Positions 7,721 to 17,030 of a DNA stretch of 44,900 nt are shown piece after piece. Location: assembly GCA_027031485.1 (NCBI GenBank), contig JALVQI010000054.1:1-44900 (forward strand), in the 5' to 3' direction. The DNA comes from Candidatus Aminicenantota bacterium. GTDB lineage: Bacteria; Acidobacteriota; Aminicenantia; JAMOAD01. The notes beneath the pieces were generated by a model. It did not search any database, was not told the DNA's origin, and saw only the letters and a list, made by a program, of their open reading frames with translations. The translations under genes were made by a program, and so were the position numbers. Numbering within the stretch: the first letter of the stretch is position 1; each line of letters starts with the position of its first letter.

Positions 7721-8674
7721 TTATTTTATGTTCTTAAATACTCTGATATTATAATACTCATCTTTTTCAAAATCTTCAAAATCTTTCATATGATCCGCCA
7801 AATCTTTCACTATCATTTTTATATCATAACGAGGATGAAAACTCAGAACATTTTCGGCTTTTTCAATTGAAACTTTATAATTTCTAAAATCAGTGATATG
7901 TTTAACTTCAAGCTTTACCTTGATATTAAGAAATTCATTGACAGCCTCACTAACAATATCGCCCATCTCACCAACAGTATAATTCCCTGAAGCTATGTTA
8001 AATACACCTGAAATATCATAATCCGCTTCAATGGATCTTATATAGGCGGTTGCAGCATCCTGAATGCTCAGGATAGGCCTCCATATAACAGGATTATTCA
8101 CAATTATTCTTTTTTCCTTGACAGCAAATTTGAACATCGTGTTAATAACAAGATCAAATCTCATTCTCGGGCTATAACCGCTAACAGTCCCTTTCCTTAA
8201 AGCAATAACGGAAAAATTATTGTCAATCATCTGAAGAACAGCCTTCTCTCCCTGTAATTTTGATATACCGTAGGGATAGCCGGATATAGTTGGTTTTTCT
8301 TCATCGTAAAGTTCATTTACAGTATAACCATAAACCGAACAGGAGCTTGCATAAATAAATCTTTTAACCCCTACCTGTTTTGAAATGTATGCCAAATACG
8401 CCGGAGCGGCGGCATTGTAGATAAAATTCTTGGCAGGAGAAAATTCAGCCATAGGATCATTTGACAAACCTGCAATAAATATTACCTGTTCATAACCTGA
8501 AATTTCCTCCTTACTTAGTTCAAAGATGTCTTTTTTCTTTTTCCCCACATTTTCGGGAAGATGATCCCCGAACCAGAACAAATCCACGACATCAACTTCA
8601 TATCCCCTTTCAAGAAGCTTCGGGATTAAAAAAGAACCTATATAACCGGCTCCCCCTGCAACTAATATCCTCAT
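7721..8674 (-). CDS. NAD-dependent epimerase/dehydratase (extended SDR)
   Basis: An extended SDR with AGGAGYIGS at residues 6-14, the loop FIAGLSNDPMAEF, an active-site strand YASSCSVYG, and a catalytic YGISK in YPYGISKLQGE. The C-terminal part has WRPILSIQDAA and FNIASGNYTVGEM, as in nucleotide-sugar 4-epimerases and dehydratases. The exact sugar cannot be assigned. The family includes UDP-glucose 4-epimerases, 4-ketoreductases and decarboxylases, so this could be the 4-ketoreductase of a second deoxy sugar. A strong AAGGAGGA precedes the ATG. It is 23 nt downstream of a GT2 gene and 13 nt upstream of rmlC. Confidence 0.78.
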   Translation of the reverse strand: MRILVAGGAGYIGSFLIPKLLERGYEVDVVDLFWFGDHLPENVGKKKKDIFELSKEEISGYEQVIFIAGLSNDPMAEFSPAKNFIYNAAAPAYLAYISKQVGVKRFIYASSCSVYGYTVNELYDEEKPTISGYPYGISKLQGEKAVLQMIDNNFSVIALRKGTVSGYSPRMRFDLVINTMFKFAVKEKRIIVNNPVIWRPILSIQDAATAYIRSIEADYDISGVFNIASGNYTVGEMGDIVSEAVNEFLNIKVKLEVKHITDFRNYKVSIEKAENVLSFHPRYDIKMIVKDLADHMKDFEDFEKDEYYNIRVFKNIK

Positions 8675-8697
8675 ATTTTCCTCCTTCTTTGTTTATC

Positions 8698-9948
8698 TTA
8701 CAAATAAAGAAAATAGTTCATTGTTTCCTTCATCAAGAAAATTGTGTGATTTAAAGAATCTTTTTTATTTTTACTTAGATTCTCATGATTGTTTATAGCA
8801 TCCCTATAAAACGGAAAAGTCTTTTTAATAAAGTCAAAAACTTCAAGACTTCTTTTCTTATCCATATTTGCCAATGTTATAGCATAGGAGTTCAATGCCT
8901 CGGGGAAATTTTCCAGAGCTTTCGAATATGCTTTACCAAAGAGTTCCAGGCTTTTTTCATATTCCTTTTCCTCAAATTTGCAAATCCCCTTTAAAAAATA
9001 AAAAAAGGGGTGTTTTATGGCAAAACTTTCAATATAGTTACCATAATCCTTTAAACTCTCAGTATAAAGATACCCCAGAGCTGAAAAATACAGAAAAAAC
9101 TCCTTTTTTATAAAACCTCTGGCAACAAAATTTCCCATATAATCTTTCAGCTCCTCAAACATTCCTTTTCTCCTCCCGTAATTGGCTCCTCTTATGTATT
9201 TTCGGGTAAAGACGATTTCTCTTTCTTTCTCTGAAAAATATGATTTCAGAGAAGGATAATTATAAAAGAAATGGTGTGTTAGCTTTATATCCTGAAGATC
9301 TGATGAGAATCTATCATGAGCCATATTTTCTGAATGGTATCTTTTAAATACAAGATTTTTATTAAGAAATTTTATTTTTAAACCTTTTAGTACGGATTGA
9401 ACTGCAATATAATAATCAAGAAGTAAATTATACTCTTCGGGAAATGGTAAAATTTTTACAAGGGAATCCCTTTTAGTCATTATGTATGACATTGATCTAA
9501 TTAGATTTTCCCTGAAAAGAAGAAAGGGAAATTCCTTTTCTGAAAACCAATAGGGAGGAAATTCCTTTCCCTTTCCATTCCTTTCATCTATTATCCATGA
9601 TTTACAAATCACGATATCGTATTCCCCTTTATCAAACTCATTAACCATCAACCTTAATCTATCCTCGTGAAACCAATCATCCGCGTCAAGAAAAGTTAAA
9701 AATTCCCCCTTCGCTTCATCAAGAGCTCTGTTTAGTGCTTTATCTATTCCTTTTTCCGGTTCATAAATGATTTTAAATCTATTATCATTTTTTATTGATT
9801 CCTCTGCTAATCTTGTTGAATTATCTTCCGAGCCATTATCAACAAGAATACATTCAAAGTTTTTAAAAGATTGATTTTTAACAGAAGAAATTGCCTTTTT
9901 TATATACTTTTCTTCATTGTAGAACGGAATGATTACGGATACCTTCAT
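8698..9948 (-). CDS. Family 2 glycosyltransferase with helical C-terminal domain
   Basis: Residues 1-220 are a GT-A-fold GT2 domain: SVIIPFYNEEKYI at the start, VDNGSEDNS, GEFLTFLDADDWF with the metal-binding DAD, and an acceptor-site region around residues 150-180. Residues ~230-416 are helical and contain at least one TPR-like pair (YEKSLELFGKAYSKALENFPEA). The sugar transferred is not predictable. Its start overlaps the stop of the next GT2 as ATGA, a sign of translational coupling. It belongs to a run of four transferases all carrying extra helical tails. Confidence 0.83.
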   Translation of the reverse strand: MKVSVIIPFYNEEKYIKKAISSVKNQSFKNFECILVDNGSEDNSTRLAEESIKNDNRFKIIYEPEKGIDKALNRALDEAKGEFLTFLDADDWFHEDRLRLMVNEFDKGEYDIVICKSWIIDERNGKGKEFPPYWFSEKEFPFLLFRENLIRSMSYIMTKRDSLVKILPFPEEYNLLLDYYIAVQSVLKGLKIKFLNKNLVFKRYHSENMAHDRFSSDLQDIKLTHHFFYNYPSLKSYFSEKEREIVFTRKYIRGANYGRRKGMFEELKDYMGNFVARGFIKKEFFLYFSALGYLYTESLKDYGNYIESFAIKHPFFYFLKGICKFEEKEYEKSLELFGKAYSKALENFPEALNSYAITLANMDKKRSLEVFDFIKKTFPFYRDAINNHENLSKNKKDSLNHTIFLMKETMNYFLYL

Positions 9949-11273
9949 TTTTTTTCTTTTTTTGCTTTTTCAAGTTCCTCGGAAGCTTTTTTGTGATAAG
10001 GCATAATATTTAAACACTCTTTCAGATAGGCAATCCTTTTATCAATATTATTCTCAACTTCAGCCATTTTAAAATAAGCTTTTCCTGCTATATCATTTGA
10101 CAGATATTTTTTAAAGGAGACTAAAAATTCCAATAAACTCTCAGCTTCTTTCAAATTGTTGTTGTGAACAAAGTATGAACCAAAATTATAGATATTTGTA
10201 AAAAAGTTTTTCTTTTCAAGAAATTCAACCAATTTTCTCTTTAAAAATTCACCTGTTTTATCATCAACCAAATTATTTCTCAACAGCTTCATAGCACTGA
10301 ACTCATTTACCACTGGATAAATACCTTTTATTATGGAGTAATTTAATTCATTTTTAACCACTGTTTTAAAATCCTTTCTTCTTGTAAACTCAATTTGTGT
10401 TTTTTTGTCCAAGAGGTTGTACTTTTCCATAAAATAATACAAAAAATTAAAATTTTTAATTTTAATTCTTCTTAAAAATTCCCTTGAAAATCCGTCCTCT
10501 TCATATGTATCCAGATGATTGGGGAAAAGGTGTTCTTTCCATCTTTTTTTAAAAATTTGCAGTGATCTGATAGAGTTTGAAGTAGTCCTACCGGTTATGT
10601 TTTCATAATGATAAAGCTTGCTTTTGGGGGTTACCCAAATTTCCTTTTTTAACTTAGTGCGAACTTTAAAACATAGATCAGTATCTTCAAATGTATGTCT
10701 GATAATCTTATCATCAAATCCGCCTATTTCAAAAAAATCCTTTTTTGAAATTAACATAGAAGCTGCCGTTGAATGCAGAACTCTTCTATTTCTTTTTAGA
10801 AAGGAAAAATCAGGTCTTGAGAACAAGTATAAATGGTAGGGGTTTAAATCCTCATTTATCGCACCGCCAATATGCTGCACAAGATTCAATCGGGGGTAGA
10901 TTAATAAAGAGCCTACAATCCCGACATTTTCTTTTTTCTCGTAAAAATCGACCAATTCTTTTAACCATCCTTTCAATGGAATCGTATCAGCATTCAGGAA
11001 ATGCAAAAGCTCACCTTTTGCCGCATCCGCTCCCTCGTTACAGGTATAAGCAAATAATCTGTTCTCTTTCCTGTTTATCCACCTGATATCTGCCCCATAC
11101 TTAATTTTAATGCTTTCTAAAATAGGCTCCACCAGATAAAAATCTTCGGAGCCATCATTTACAATTATAAGTTCAAAATCAGGGTATAAAGTGTTTTGCA
11201 ATAAATTTAAAACCATAGCCATCAAATATGTATAAGATCTGAAATACGGAACAATGATTGACACTTTTTTCAT
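9945..11273 (-). CDS. Family 2 glycosyltransferase with C-terminal TPR-like tail
   Basis: The N-terminal GT2 domain (about 1-250) has SIIVPYFRSYTYL, IIVNDGSED, GELLHFLNADTIPLKGW with the DxD-like NAD, GGFDDKIIRHTFEDTDLCF (the ED of the catalytic base region) and a following YHYENITGR. This pattern resembles GT2 enzymes that glycosylate proteins or make O-chains. The last ~60 residues (AYFKMAEVENNIDKR, CLNIMPYHKKASEELEKAK) form a TPR-like tail similar to those ending the two upstream transferases. Coupling is tight on both sides: ATGA with the downstream GT2 and a 1-nt overlap with the upstream gene. Acceptor and donor are unknown. Confidence 0.83.
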   Translation of the reverse strand: MKKVSIIVPYFRSYTYLMAMVLNLLQNTLYPDFELIIVNDGSEDFYLVEPILESIKIKYGADIRWINRKENRLFAYTCNEGADAAKGELLHFLNADTIPLKGWLKELVDFYEKKENVGIVGSLLIYPRLNLVQHIGGAINEDLNPYHLYLFSRPDFSFLKRNRRVLHSTAASMLISKKDFFEIGGFDDKIIRHTFEDTDLCFKVRTKLKKEIWVTPKSKLYHYENITGRTTSNSIRSLQIFKKRWKEHLFPNHLDTYEEDGFSREFLRRIKIKNFNFLYYFMEKYNLLDKKTQIEFTRRKDFKTVVKNELNYSIIKGIYPVVNEFSAMKLLRNNLVDDKTGEFLKRKLVEFLEKKNFFTNIYNFGSYFVHNNNLKEAESLLEFLVSFKKYLSNDIAGKAYFKMAEVENNIDKRIAYLKECLNIMPYHKKASEELEKAKKEKK

Positions 11274-13447
11274 TATTTTTCTCCGTAAAAAAGGATATAC
11301 TCATTAGCTTTTTTATGTTGGGGAATTTTTACCAGACATTTCTTTAAAAGAGCAATACCTTTTTTTATTCTCCCTTTTTTTATTTCAATTTCCCCCAGAT
11401 GAAAAAAAGCTTTACCCTGAAGGCCATAGTTTTCACTTTCCTTTAACAACTTATCAAACCATTTTATAGCTTTTCCTATGTTTCCTATTTTTTTATATAA
11501 TGAACCAATTCTGTAATAGTCCGTTTCATTTTTATTATTTTTACTTAATAAGAGGTTTAAAGCTTTTTTGTAATAAAAGGAATGGTTTTTCCCCTCTTTT
11601 AATTCAATCTTTTGTGCAATAGAAAAATAAAATTTGAACATTAAATCTTTCTTATTTGTATATTTTTTATGATAATACTCAGCCTTTTCGTATTTTTCTT
11701 TAGAAACATATAAATTACTTAATATTAAATAGGATTCTGTTTTTAATGATTTATTAATTTTTCTTCTTAATACGGACTTGAAAAGTTTCTCTGATTTATC
11801 CAGGCATCCGAGCAAATAGTATGTTTTAGCCAAATAAAACATTCCTTTATTTGAAATGTTCTTTGAATTATTTTTATAAAAATAATTCACTTTACTCCTG
11901 ATAGACGATAAATCAGAAATCTTTTTTGCTTTTAATATAACTTCGGTTAAATAATAGAAATAAATAAGGAAAACTTCACCATAATCACTTTTATTTAAAA
12001 CCTGCTTTAAATTTTTCAAAAATTTTTTATTTTCATCGGAAGACAATTCTTTCCTCAACTTTTCAATATCTTCCGAAAAGATAGAGCTGTAAAGCGATTT
12101 TTTACTAATATCATTTTTATCAAGAGGTTGTGACCAGAAAGTGTAATAGGATATTTTATCCGGTTTTTCTCCTTCAACTTTTCTTTTTATATAATAATAA
12201 TCCCTGTAATCTTCAGGTTCTTCTCTAATTTCGGACAAAATTTTTCTTGAAAAATCCATATCTCCTTTTTCGAAATAATAGAAAGCCCCGTTCACATAAT
12301 AATTGACAAGGCCTCTCTTAATTGTTTCTTTCTCATGTACCGATATATTCTTATTCATCTTAAGGTAAATCTCCTTTAAATTTTGAAAAAAATTATCCAA
12401 AGACAGCTCTCTTCTAAACTTTTCTGCTCTTGCTTTCCATTTCGATTTTAATTCAAGTTCATTTCTTTTAACTTTTTTCAGTTTTTCAACAAAATCAGTA
12501 AACTTTCCATTATAAATAGTTTCACTTAAACCGTATTTTCGCAATGTATAACCCATCCATGTACCATCCGGAACAAAAACAGGAATTCCGTTATAAAAAA
12601 ACTCTTCAAAAATACCGCTTGGCCTCAATGAATACTCATATCTATCGTATGGTAATATCCCGAATCTACTTTTTTGAAAAATCCCTTTGTATGCTTTTTT
12701 TGTGAGTTTGTTAAAATTTGTTTTGCAATTTTTCAGTAAAAAAAATTCCCTTGCCAAGAAATAGTTGGTTTCATCTATTTTATAAAAATGAATGAAAAAT
12801 TCTTCTTTTTTCAGCTTTTTTGCCAGATCCAGTACAAAAAAGGGATTTTTATATATACTGAAAATTCCGACATAGGAGATAAATTCTTTCTCTCCCCCCC
12901 CCGAATCACTATTTATTCCATAAACAGGGAAAGGAAGAGTTCCGAAAAACAAAGAAGGATATGATTTTTTCATCAAATATGTTTGAAGTTCGGAGAAAAA
13001 AGTAAATCTTACACTCGAAAGCTCAATTTCTTTAAGGAGTTTTTTGTGCTTTAAGAAAGAATAATACATCCCAAAGCCTGAATGTATCGTTAGAATATTA
13101 TTTCTCCTTTTAAGATTATCTTCAATCCCTTCCTTAAAAAGCTCAAGCCATGCTTCAATATCCCATTCAAGAGTTGTGGAAAAAAGGAGATGAGAATTTT
13201 TTACCCTATAAATTATCTCTTTGAATTCTCTTTTTCTAACTTTAATCCTTTCGTCAATGGAGAGATTGTAAAACCTATAGGCATTAATAAAAAAGTTTTT
13301 AATATTTTGTTTTCTGACTCCCCTATCTGTTATAAATTCAAATTTGTATTTTCCCTTAAGAGTTTCATCAGAAAACACATCCACATTTTTCACAGGATGT
13401 CCAAAGGAAGATCCATAAGGTTCAAGAATCAAGATTCTGTTTTTCAT
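11273..13447 (-). CDS. GT-B-type glycosyltransferase with long TPR-like C-terminus
   Basis: Residues ~1-370 look like a GT4-type GT-B enzyme. The second Rossmann half starts ISYVGIFSIYKNPFFVLDLA, and the donor-binding segment is LRPSGIFEEFFYNGIPVFV. Residues ~390-724 are helical with TPR-like repeats, ending AFFHLGEIEIKKGRIKKG and CLVKIPQHKKANEY, similar to the tails of its two neighbours. A run of nine G on the coding strand falls in the linker between the two Rossmann halves (about residues 182-185), where a gain or loss of one G would truncate the enzyme; it is listed separately. The start overlaps the 909-residue gene by 26 nt. Confidence 0.75.
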   Translation of the reverse strand: MKNRILILEPYGSSFGHPVKNVDVFSDETLKGKYKFEFITDRGVRKQNIKNFFINAYRFYNLSIDERIKVRKREFKEIIYRVKNSHLLFSTTLEWDIEAWLELFKEGIEDNLKRRNNILTIHSGFGMYYSFLKHKKLLKEIELSSVRFTFFSELQTYLMKKSYPSLFFGTLPFPVYGINSDSGGGEKEFISYVGIFSIYKNPFFVLDLAKKLKKEEFFIHFYKIDETNYFLAREFFLLKNCKTNFNKLTKKAYKGIFQKSRFGILPYDRYEYSLRPSGIFEEFFYNGIPVFVPDGTWMGYTLRKYGLSETIYNGKFTDFVEKLKKVKRNELELKSKWKARAEKFRRELSLDNFFQNLKEIYLKMNKNISVHEKETIKRGLVNYYVNGAFYYFEKGDMDFSRKILSEIREEPEDYRDYYYIKRKVEGEKPDKISYYTFWSQPLDKNDISKKSLYSSIFSEDIEKLRKELSSDENKKFLKNLKQVLNKSDYGEVFLIYFYYLTEVILKAKKISDLSSIRSKVNYFYKNNSKNISNKGMFYLAKTYYLLGCLDKSEKLFKSVLRRKINKSLKTESYLILSNLYVSKEKYEKAEYYHKKYTNKKDLMFKFYFSIAQKIELKEGKNHSFYYKKALNLLLSKNNKNETDYYRIGSLYKKIGNIGKAIKWFDKLLKESENYGLQGKAFFHLGEIEIKKGRIKKGIALLKKCLVKIPQHKKANEYILFYGEK
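12894..12902 (-). repeat. G9 homopolymer inside a glycosyltransferase gene
   Basis: Nine consecutive C on the plus strand read as nine G on the coding strand and encode a Gly-Gly-Gly stretch between VYGINSDS and EKEFISYVG. G or C runs this long are rare in DNA this AT-rich. In several bacteria poly-G tracts of 8-11 in surface-glycan genes vary in length by slippage and switch genes on and off. The length here keeps the full frame open. Confidence 0.8.
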
Positions 13448-16151
13448 TGTCTAAATACTCTCTTGCTTTTTTATGGTTCGGATTATATTCCATACATTTT
13501 CTAAAGTATTCAAGAGCCTTATTTTTATTACCTTCTGACAACTTAATCTCACCTAAGTGAAAATATGCTCCGGACTTTAGAGTGTTATTAGCTTTTTTTG
13601 ATAAAACAATTTTAAAAAGCTTCTCCGATCTTAAATAGTCATCATTTTTTTTGTACAAAGAAGCCAAATGATAATAATCAATCGGGGTTTTTCTTCTTTT
13701 TTTGGATAGAACATTAATAGCTTTTTTAAAATAATATTTATACTTTTTTAGTCCTATTTTTCTATACTTCATTCCCAAATAAAAGTATAAACAATAATAC
13801 AAAGTATTTGATTTTTCCATATTTTTTATTAAATCAATCTTTTTCTTTAATGCATAATAATTAAAGTTAACTACAATTTCTTTTGAAATAAGAAACTTTA
13901 AAATCATTTCAATAATTTCAATATTAAGATATTCCTGATCAAGAATATTTTCAAAAAGCAAAATACTTCTCTTCTCATCACCTAAATTAAATAATCTTTT
14001 TGCAATTTCTGTTTTTTGAAAATACGTTATCTCTTTACTATATTTATCCATAAAATTGGCAACACTATTTAACCATTTTTCCCCTTTACTTCTTATTTGT
14101 CCAAGCATCATGAAAGAATCCCATTTTATTTGAAAAGAACAAAATGGGTCTTTCAATAAATTCTCAAATATATTTTCACTTTTTTTGAACTCCTTGGTTA
14201 GATATTTAATATATCCATAATAAAAAGATATTTGATAATCAAAAGAAAATTTCTCATATACACTTTCAATTTCCGAAACAATTTTAAATCTAAAATCTCT
14301 CATTTTTATTGTTTCTATCGTAAGTAAAAACAATATCCTGTAAAATTCAACATCATTAAAAATTTTAAAAGAAACATTAAGTAATAATTCAGCTATTTTA
14401 AATCTTTTGTTATTAATATTATGTGTTACTACAAACAACAAAAATTTTTTCAATCTGGCTTTATTAAAAAATGTTTGCGAATTTTTTTTCAATAATTCAA
14501 TTAAATCATTTTCATTTAAATCCTTAAAATAATTTTTATTGATTAAAAATTCAATATAAGTCTCATAATGTTTGAATAAACCTGCTTTCAAAAGTCTATT
14601 TTTAATTTTATTTATCATGAAAGGTTTAATCTTTCTATTTGGCAATAAATATATTATCATATCATCAAGCCATCCAATCATACCATGATTCAAATTTCTA
14701 ATCTTTTTAAATAATTCAAACACAAAATTAAAATTGTCATCCAATAATCTAAGAGATATTTGTATGTTTATAGTCAAATTTTTTAATAATTTAGTTTTTA
14801 CATTGCTTATGAATTTGTCGCTAAAATATATTTGATTTTTTAAGATTAAATAACCTAACAAGGGATTAATATCCTTCCACTTATTAAAATTTCTTAATTT
14901 ATTAATAAATTCCGGGAACACACCTTTTATCATAGCCTTTTTAGCAATCTGAAATAATACAATTTGATTTTTAGGGTATGTCTCATACCTTTCTTTTAGC
15001 CTATCATCAGCATTAATATTTAAAGAGTTACTTCTTTTACGAATTGAAATTTCAAAAACAAAATCTCCGAATCTTTTATAGGATTTAGCATCCCAATAAT
15101 CATCAATATAATCTCTTATTTCCCCATTTAAGATCAATTTTTTTTCTTTGTTAAAGAATTCTAATATTTCTTTATTCTTTGTTTTGTTTCCACTCCAAAA
15201 AAAAATGTGGTCTTTATAAAACCGCATGAGTTTTTTATTATATGGAATATCCGGATTTATAGGCATTAATATCTTTTTATTTAAAGCTAACATGTAAACT
15301 AAAACAGAAGAATCACTTGTTATTATAAAATCAACTTTATCAGCTATATTTGGAGTATAATCATAAATATCAGCAGCTAAATTATTCCACCAAGGCTCTC
15401 TTAAAACCTTGTATGGGAAATCAAATTTATATTTTGCTGAAAAGTCAAGGTCAATTGGATGTGGTTTTATTATTATTTCATGGTCTTTTAAATCTTTACT
15501 CTTCATTAGATCATTTAATTTTGTAAAGAAATTATTTAAATACTGATTATTTGTTTTAATAAACGAAGGGATTTCATATCTTAAAAAAATTAAAATTTTC
15601 TTTTTTGAATTATTTTTTAATCTGTCCTTTTTCCTATTTAAATAAAAATCAAGCTCAAGACTTCCAATTGGAACAATTCTCTCAACCTCTATCCCCCTGT
15701 GCTTAGAACAAATTTTCTTTATTTTGCGAGAAGGGACAGGGATATATGTTAAAAAATCAACATTATTAGACCAACAATCGCAACCATGTAAGGTTGAAAA
15801 ACTGTGACAATGATAACATACTTGAAAACCATGAGGCAATTGAATAATCGGAACTGAAAGATTGTAAAAATATTTTAATACGGGTGAGTTGTAAAAATGA
15901 ACATAGCTAGTAATAATACTTGAAAAATTATTATTTTTTAATTCATTAAGATCTTTTATGATGTTAACACCCCAAGATATTGCTTCATTTCTTATGAATT
16001 CCCTATTAAATATTGGTTCATTATAAAGGGATAGCGATTCAGAATACAAATATATCTCAAAACCGAATTTATCAATAAGATATTTTGCCGTCTTTTCAAA
16101 GTACCAAAAATAAACGGGGGTGTTTTCTAAAATTAATATCTTATTTTTCAT
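13422..16151 (-). CDS. Large GT-B-type (CDP-glycerol phosphotransferase-like) transferase with TPR-like C-terminus
   Basis: Residues ~1-380 resemble the GT-B core of the TagF/polysialyltransferase-like superfamily: IIQLPHGFQ (compare the family's WHG), IIIKPHPID and FIITSDSSVLVYMLALNKK. An unusual Cys/His-rich loop follows the PHG motif (Cys112, Cys115, Cys124 and Cys126 with His114, His116 and His122) and could bind a metal. Residues ~390-909 are a long helical solenoid ending in TPR-like repeats (AYFHLGEIKLSEGNKNKA, CMEYNPNHKKAREYL). The protein is very Lys/Asn/Ile-rich, as expected from the base composition. It overlaps the next transferase by 26 nt. Substrate unknown; transfer of a sugar phosphate or a nonulosonic acid are both possible. 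Confidence 0.68.
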   Translation of the reverse strand: MKNKILILENTPVYFWYFEKTAKYLIDKFGFEIYLYSESLSLYNEPIFNREFIRNEAISWGVNIIKDLNELKNNNFSSIITSYVHFYNSPVLKYFYNLSVPIIQLPHGFQVCYHCHSFSTLHGCDCWSNNVDFLTYIPVPSRKIKKICSKHRGIEVERIVPIGSLELDFYLNRKKDRLKNNSKKKILIFLRYEIPSFIKTNNQYLNNFFTKLNDLMKSKDLKDHEIIIKPHPIDLDFSAKYKFDFPYKVLREPWWNNLAADIYDYTPNIADKVDFIITSDSSVLVYMLALNKKILMPINPDIPYNKKLMRFYKDHIFFWSGNKTKNKEILEFFNKEKKLILNGEIRDYIDDYWDAKSYKRFGDFVFEISIRKRSNSLNINADDRLKERYETYPKNQIVLFQIAKKAMIKGVFPEFINKLRNFNKWKDINPLLGYLILKNQIYFSDKFISNVKTKLLKNLTINIQISLRLLDDNFNFVFELFKKIRNLNHGMIGWLDDMIIYLLPNRKIKPFMINKIKNRLLKAGLFKHYETYIEFLINKNYFKDLNENDLIELLKKNSQTFFNKARLKKFLLFVVTHNINNKRFKIAELLLNVSFKIFNDVEFYRILFLLTIETIKMRDFRFKIVSEIESVYEKFSFDYQISFYYGYIKYLTKEFKKSENIFENLLKDPFCSFQIKWDSFMMLGQIRSKGEKWLNSVANFMDKYSKEITYFQKTEIAKRLFNLGDEKRSILLFENILDQEYLNIEIIEMILKFLISKEIVVNFNYYALKKKIDLIKNMEKSNTLYYCLYFYLGMKYRKIGLKKYKYYFKKAINVLSKKRRKTPIDYYHLASLYKKNDDYLRSEKLFKIVLSKKANNTLKSGAYFHLGEIKLSEGNKNKALEYFRKCMEYNPNHKKAREYLDNEKQNLDS

Positions 16152-16163
16152 GTTCTTGTGATT

Positions 16164-17030
16164 TTAATCCAATTTATAAACATACATTTTCTTCTCAGAC
16201 ATTCTTTCCAATATGAATAATAAATTATTTTCTAATTTCATTTTATAAAAAAGATGGTTAGTGTTTCTCTTAATAAGAGTTTCACCTCTCAAATCTTTTC
16301 TAAATATAATTTCTCTCTCTTTTTTTATTTTATAAAGATAGTACCGATTTAAAAGAAAAATATAATCTTTTTTAACAATTAAATCAGTAAATGGGTAAGG
16401 ACTATTAAGCAAATTTATATTTAACGGTTTTATTCCCTGTAAATAAAAAACAGGTGATGGATTAATCCAGCCGGAGCTCTTTTGAGGATAGAAAATTCTC
16501 GTCCCCAAAGTCAAAAGCAAATAACCTTCATTTTTTTTAATAATACTAACCGGGAACTCAGCCTTTCCTCTTAAATCTATCTCATCAACCAAAATTCCTT
16601 GCTTTGAAAAAATCCTAATTTTATGGTCAAAAACATCGGTGATATAAATTCTTTCCTTATCAAGTAAAACAGATGAAGGGTTTAAGAATCCTTTCCCATC
16701 AATAAAAAGTTCCTCTTTCCCTGTTTTTAAATCAAATAAAAATATTCCCTGCTTTAAATGTTTTACTATTATTAACATATCTTTTTCAAATTTTTCAACC
16801 GCCTTTGGGTTTCCGCTTAATTTGTAAATCTCAAGTAGCTTTTTATTTTCAGGATTATAGATTTCAAGATTCCCCGAAATATTATTGGGAGTCCCGAAGT
16901 TCAGCAAAAATATTTTTTCGTCAAAAATATCAAAATCTATTGGTGTTGAAAAAGGTCCAAAATTCTCTAAATAATTGAAAGCATATTTTTTCTTTAATTC
17001 TTCAACTTTCTTTGTAAAATCTATGGACAT
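16164..17030 (-). CDS. Beta-propeller-like protein of unknown function
   Basis: The 288-residue protein has repeated beta-strand blocks spaced about 40-45 residues apart (for example GIFLFDLKTGKEELF, NPSSVLLDKERIYITDVF, KIRIFSKQGILVDEI). This is the look of a six-bladed NHL-type propeller. There is no signal peptide or membrane segment, so it is probably cytoplasmic. The start at 17030 lies 29 nt inside the CBS-aminotransferase gene, which indicates coupled translation. No catalytic motif is recognised. Given its place between the aminotransferase and the TPR transferases it could be a scaffold or a ligand sensor, but nothing in the sequence proves that. Confidence 0.6.
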   Translation of the reverse strand: MSIDFTKKVEELKKKYAFNYLENFGPFSTPIDFDIFDEKIFLLNFGTPNNISGNLEIYNPENKKLLEIYKLSGNPKAVEKFEKDMLIIVKHLKQGIFLFDLKTGKEELFIDGKGFLNPSSVLLDKERIYITDVFDHKIRIFSKQGILVDEIDLRGKAEFPVSIIKKNEGYLLLTLGTRIFYPQKSSGWINPSPVFYLQGIKPLNINLLNSPYPFTDLIVKKDYIFLLNRYYLYKIKKEREIIFRKDLRGETLIKRNTNHLFYKMKLENNLLFILERMSEKKMYVYKLD

